From contig JAJYYT010000110.1 of NCBI GenBank assembly GCA_021800645.1, positions 1 to 6,841 on the forward strand: 6,841 nt of DNA, given 5' to 3'. The notes beneath the pieces were generated by a model. That model saw only the letters and a program-made list of their open reading frames with translations. It ran no database searches and was not told the DNA's origin. Source of the stretch: Actinomycetes bacterium (lineage in GTDB: Bacteria; Actinomycetota; Acidimicrobiia; Acidimicrobiales; RAAP-2). The translations under genes and the position numbers were made by a program. Of this stretch, positions 5,401 to 6,841 are shown piece by piece (the first letter of the stretch is position 1; the number at the start of each line of letters is the position of its first letter).

Positions 5401-5814
5401 GTGGCGATATTCGTCGGCAGGTACGAGCACTCGCTCGATTCGAAGGGAAGGGTGATCCTTCCTGCCAAATTTCGTGCCGACTTCGAGCGGGGCGGCTATC
5501 TGTCGGAGAACCAGGAAGGCTGCCTCGCGCTGTGGACTTTGGGGGAGTTCCAGCGCCAGCTGCAGGCCATGCGGGAGCAGGCCGCAGAGGGGAGGACAGG
5601 GCGCAACCGGACCCGCTTGTGGGCGGCGCACTCGCACGAGGTGGAGATCGACAGGCAGGGCCGCATGGCCATTCCTGCGCACCTGCGGGACTTCGCGGGC
5701 TTGGACGGGGACGTGCTGGTGAACGGGGCGATCGATCGGATCGAGCTGTGGAACCCGAGCGTCTGGGAGGAACGGGTCGCGCCCCAAGAGAGGTGGTTCC
5801 TCGAGGCCGACTGA
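5401..5814 (+). CDS. mraZ: Transcriptional regulator MraZ
   Basis: Predicted DNA-binding protein of 137 residues, first gene of the dcw cluster. In other bacteria MraZ forms a ring-shaped oligomer that binds repeated boxes upstream of its own gene and regulates the cluster. Both AbrB-like half domains are present with their DxxGR-type motifs: YEHSLDSKGRVILPAKFR (Asp13 to Arg25) and EVEIDRQGRMAIPAHLR (Asp84 to Arg96). The segment between has the usual GCLALWTLGEFQ stretch. The C-terminal part (LVNGAIDRIELWNPSVWEE) is typical. GTG 5401 is chosen because the motif begins right at the N terminus; AGGGG at 5393-5397 is close but usable. The gene lies directly downstream of the GTGG array, its likely target. 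Confidence 0.96.
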   Translation: MAIFVGRYEHSLDSKGRVILPAKFRADFERGGYLSENQEGCLALWTLGEFQRQLQAMREQAAEGRTGRNRTRLWAAHSHEVEIDRQGRMAIPAHLRDFAGLDGDVLVNGAIDRIELWNPSVWEERVAPQERWFLEAD

Positions 5815-5850
5815 GCCCGCCGATCCGCCATGAGCCCGAAGGGAAGGAGG

Positions 5851-5878
5851 ACGCAAGGCAACAGCACGCAAGGCAACA
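5851..5878 (+). repeat. Short direct repeat between mraZ and rsmH
   Basis: ACGCAAGGCAACA occurs at 5851-5863 and again at 5866-5878, a 15-base period with nearly two copies. It is A-rich compared with its surroundings. It follows directly a perfect AAGGAGG at 5844-5850 that has no start codon at a useful distance. The 233-base gap (5815-6047) shows nothing else I can name: no clear promoter, terminator or small gene. Confidence 0.85.
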
Positions 5879-6047
5879 AAAGAAGACCCATACCCCGACA
5901 TTCGCACCACGGCGTCATCGGATCCGCGAGCGCCGGACCACGCGCAGCCCCTCGACCGGCATGGTGGAAGACTTCTTCTCCGCCCTCTTCTGCCCTGGTC
6001 GCCCAGGGACCTATCCCCGGGGAGCCTCGCTCGTCGAGGGGCTGCGG

Positions 6048-6841
6048 ATGGCCCGGACGTTCCTACACGATCCCGTCATGGTGGACGAGGTGGTCGCGCT
6101 CTTCGGGCCGGTGCCCGCGGGCGTGGTCGTCGACGGCACCGCAGGTGGCGGCGGGCACTCCGCCGCGCTGCTGGAGGCCCACGGCCACCTGGGCGTGCTG
6201 GCGCAGACCGGGACCCCGACGCGGTCACCGCGACCCGCACCCGGCTCGCGCGCTACGGCCGCCGCGCGGTGGTGCGGCGCGCCACCTTCGGTCGGCTCGA
6301 AGAGGAGGTCGTGGCGGCTGCCGGTGACCCCAGGTCGTGGCCGCAGTCGCCGGCGGCCGGAGCCGTGGTCGCAGGCGTCCTGTTGGATCTCGGCGTGAGC
6401 TCCCCGCAGCTCGATCGAGCCGAGCGGGGGTTCTCGTACCGGCTGTCCGCGCCCTTGGACATGCGCATGGACGCGACGAGCGGCGTGACGGCCGCCGAGC
6501 TCGTCAACACCGCCAGCGCAACCGAGCTCGCGGAGCTCTTCGCCGCCAATGGGGAGGAGCGCTTCGCACGCCGGATCGCGGCGGCGATCGTCGCGGCGCG
6601 GCCGGTCAGCACCACGAGCCAGCTCGCCGAGGTCGTGGCGGGCGCCGTTCCCGCAGCTGCGCGCCGACGCGGCCACCCGGCGCGCCGGGTGTTCCAGGCG
6701 ATCAGGATCGCGGTGAACGACGAGCTCTCGCAGCTCGCGAGAGCGCTGCCGGCCGCGTTGAGGCTGCTCTCGCCGGGCGGGCGGCTGGTGGTGATCTCCT
6801 ACCACTCAGGGGAGGACCGGCTCGTGAAGTCGGCCTTCGCC
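6048..6841 (+). CDS. rsmH: 16S rRNA (cytosine-1402 N4) methyltransferase RsmH, frameshifted, 3' end outside window
   Basis: SAM-dependent enzyme that methylates C1402 in the decoding centre of 16S rRNA; formerly mraW, second gene of the dcw cluster. ATG 6048 has GAGGGG at 6036-6041, 6 bases upstream. The first frame gives [16 protein letters not shown] and the SAM motif [10 protein letters not shown] (residues 29-38) up to Ala52 at 6201-6203. Homology then continues in a different frame from GAC 6206: [61 protein letters not shown], and [12 protein letters not shown] near the right edge. This second frame is open to the window end. About one base is missing at 6204-6205, between GVLA and DRDP. 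Without it translation ends at TGA 6396-6398, yielding a useless fragment. It is either a sequencing/assembly error or a recent inactivation. ATG 5961 is an unlikely upstream start. Confidence 0.93.

Noticed and set aside
4453..5910. Long minus-strand open frame of 485 codons across the repeats and mraZ
   Set aside because: It is antisense to the LplA-like gene and mraZ and crosses the promoter and tandem repeats; the RESAV and ARAK-type repeats it encodes only reflect the 15-base DNA repeat.
5830..6327. 165-codon frame between mraZ and rsmH
   Set aside because: It runs into rsmH in the wrong frame and shows no family motif; the perfect AAGGAGG nearby lies after, not before, its ATG.

Overview
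The window is high-GC DNA (GC-rich third codon positions throughout). It carries the left edge of a dcw (division and cell wall) cluster from an actinobacterium. The small membrane protein of the DUF3040 family, the ROK sugar kinase with an HxGH motif, and the compact mraZ-rsmH start all fit Actinomycetota. An Acidimicrobiia-like lineage is my guess, from general resemblance only. All convincing genes read left to right on the + strand; the long minus-strand open frames are high-GC shadows.

Layout. (1) Bases 1-998 hold the C-terminal part of an unrecognised membrane protein that is cut by the left edge. (2) msrA (1079-1750) encodes peptide methionine sulfoxide reductase A, followed by a LapA/DUF1049-type two-helix membrane protein (1801-2088). 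(3) After a leader of about 190 bases with a possible promoter and a stem-loop come a DUF3040 membrane protein (2281-2670), a ROK-family sugar kinase (about 2634-3554) and a small Trp/Arg-rich conserved protein (3551-3835), packed with overlaps like an operon. (4) An HNH endonuclease-like protein (3847-4353) is followed by a lipoate/biotin-ligase-fold protein (about 4392-5048). (5) A non-coding stretch of about 350 bases (5049-5400) holds a 15-base tandem repeat and then a dense run of GTGG boxes over a good sigma-A-type promoter. (6) mraZ (5401-5814) is followed by rsmH (6048 to the right edge). rsmH is in two frames because about one base is missing near 6204.

How the parts fit. The mraZ-rsmH pair opens the cluster for cell division and peptidoglycan synthesis. 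MraZ is known in other bacteria to bind repeated boxes at its own promoter. Here five GTGG boxes at exactly 10-base spacing (5281, 5291, 5301, 5311, 5321) cover the -35/-10 spacer, the -10 and the start region of the only good promoter, so they look like the MraZ autoregulatory operator. The genes to the left are mostly housekeeping or of unknown role, and I see no sign of a mobile element, phage, CRISPR array, rRNA or tRNA. The points most worth a second look are the MraZ-type operator, the 15-base repeats beside it, the rsmH frameshift, and two motif substitutions (HNH protein and ROK kinase).
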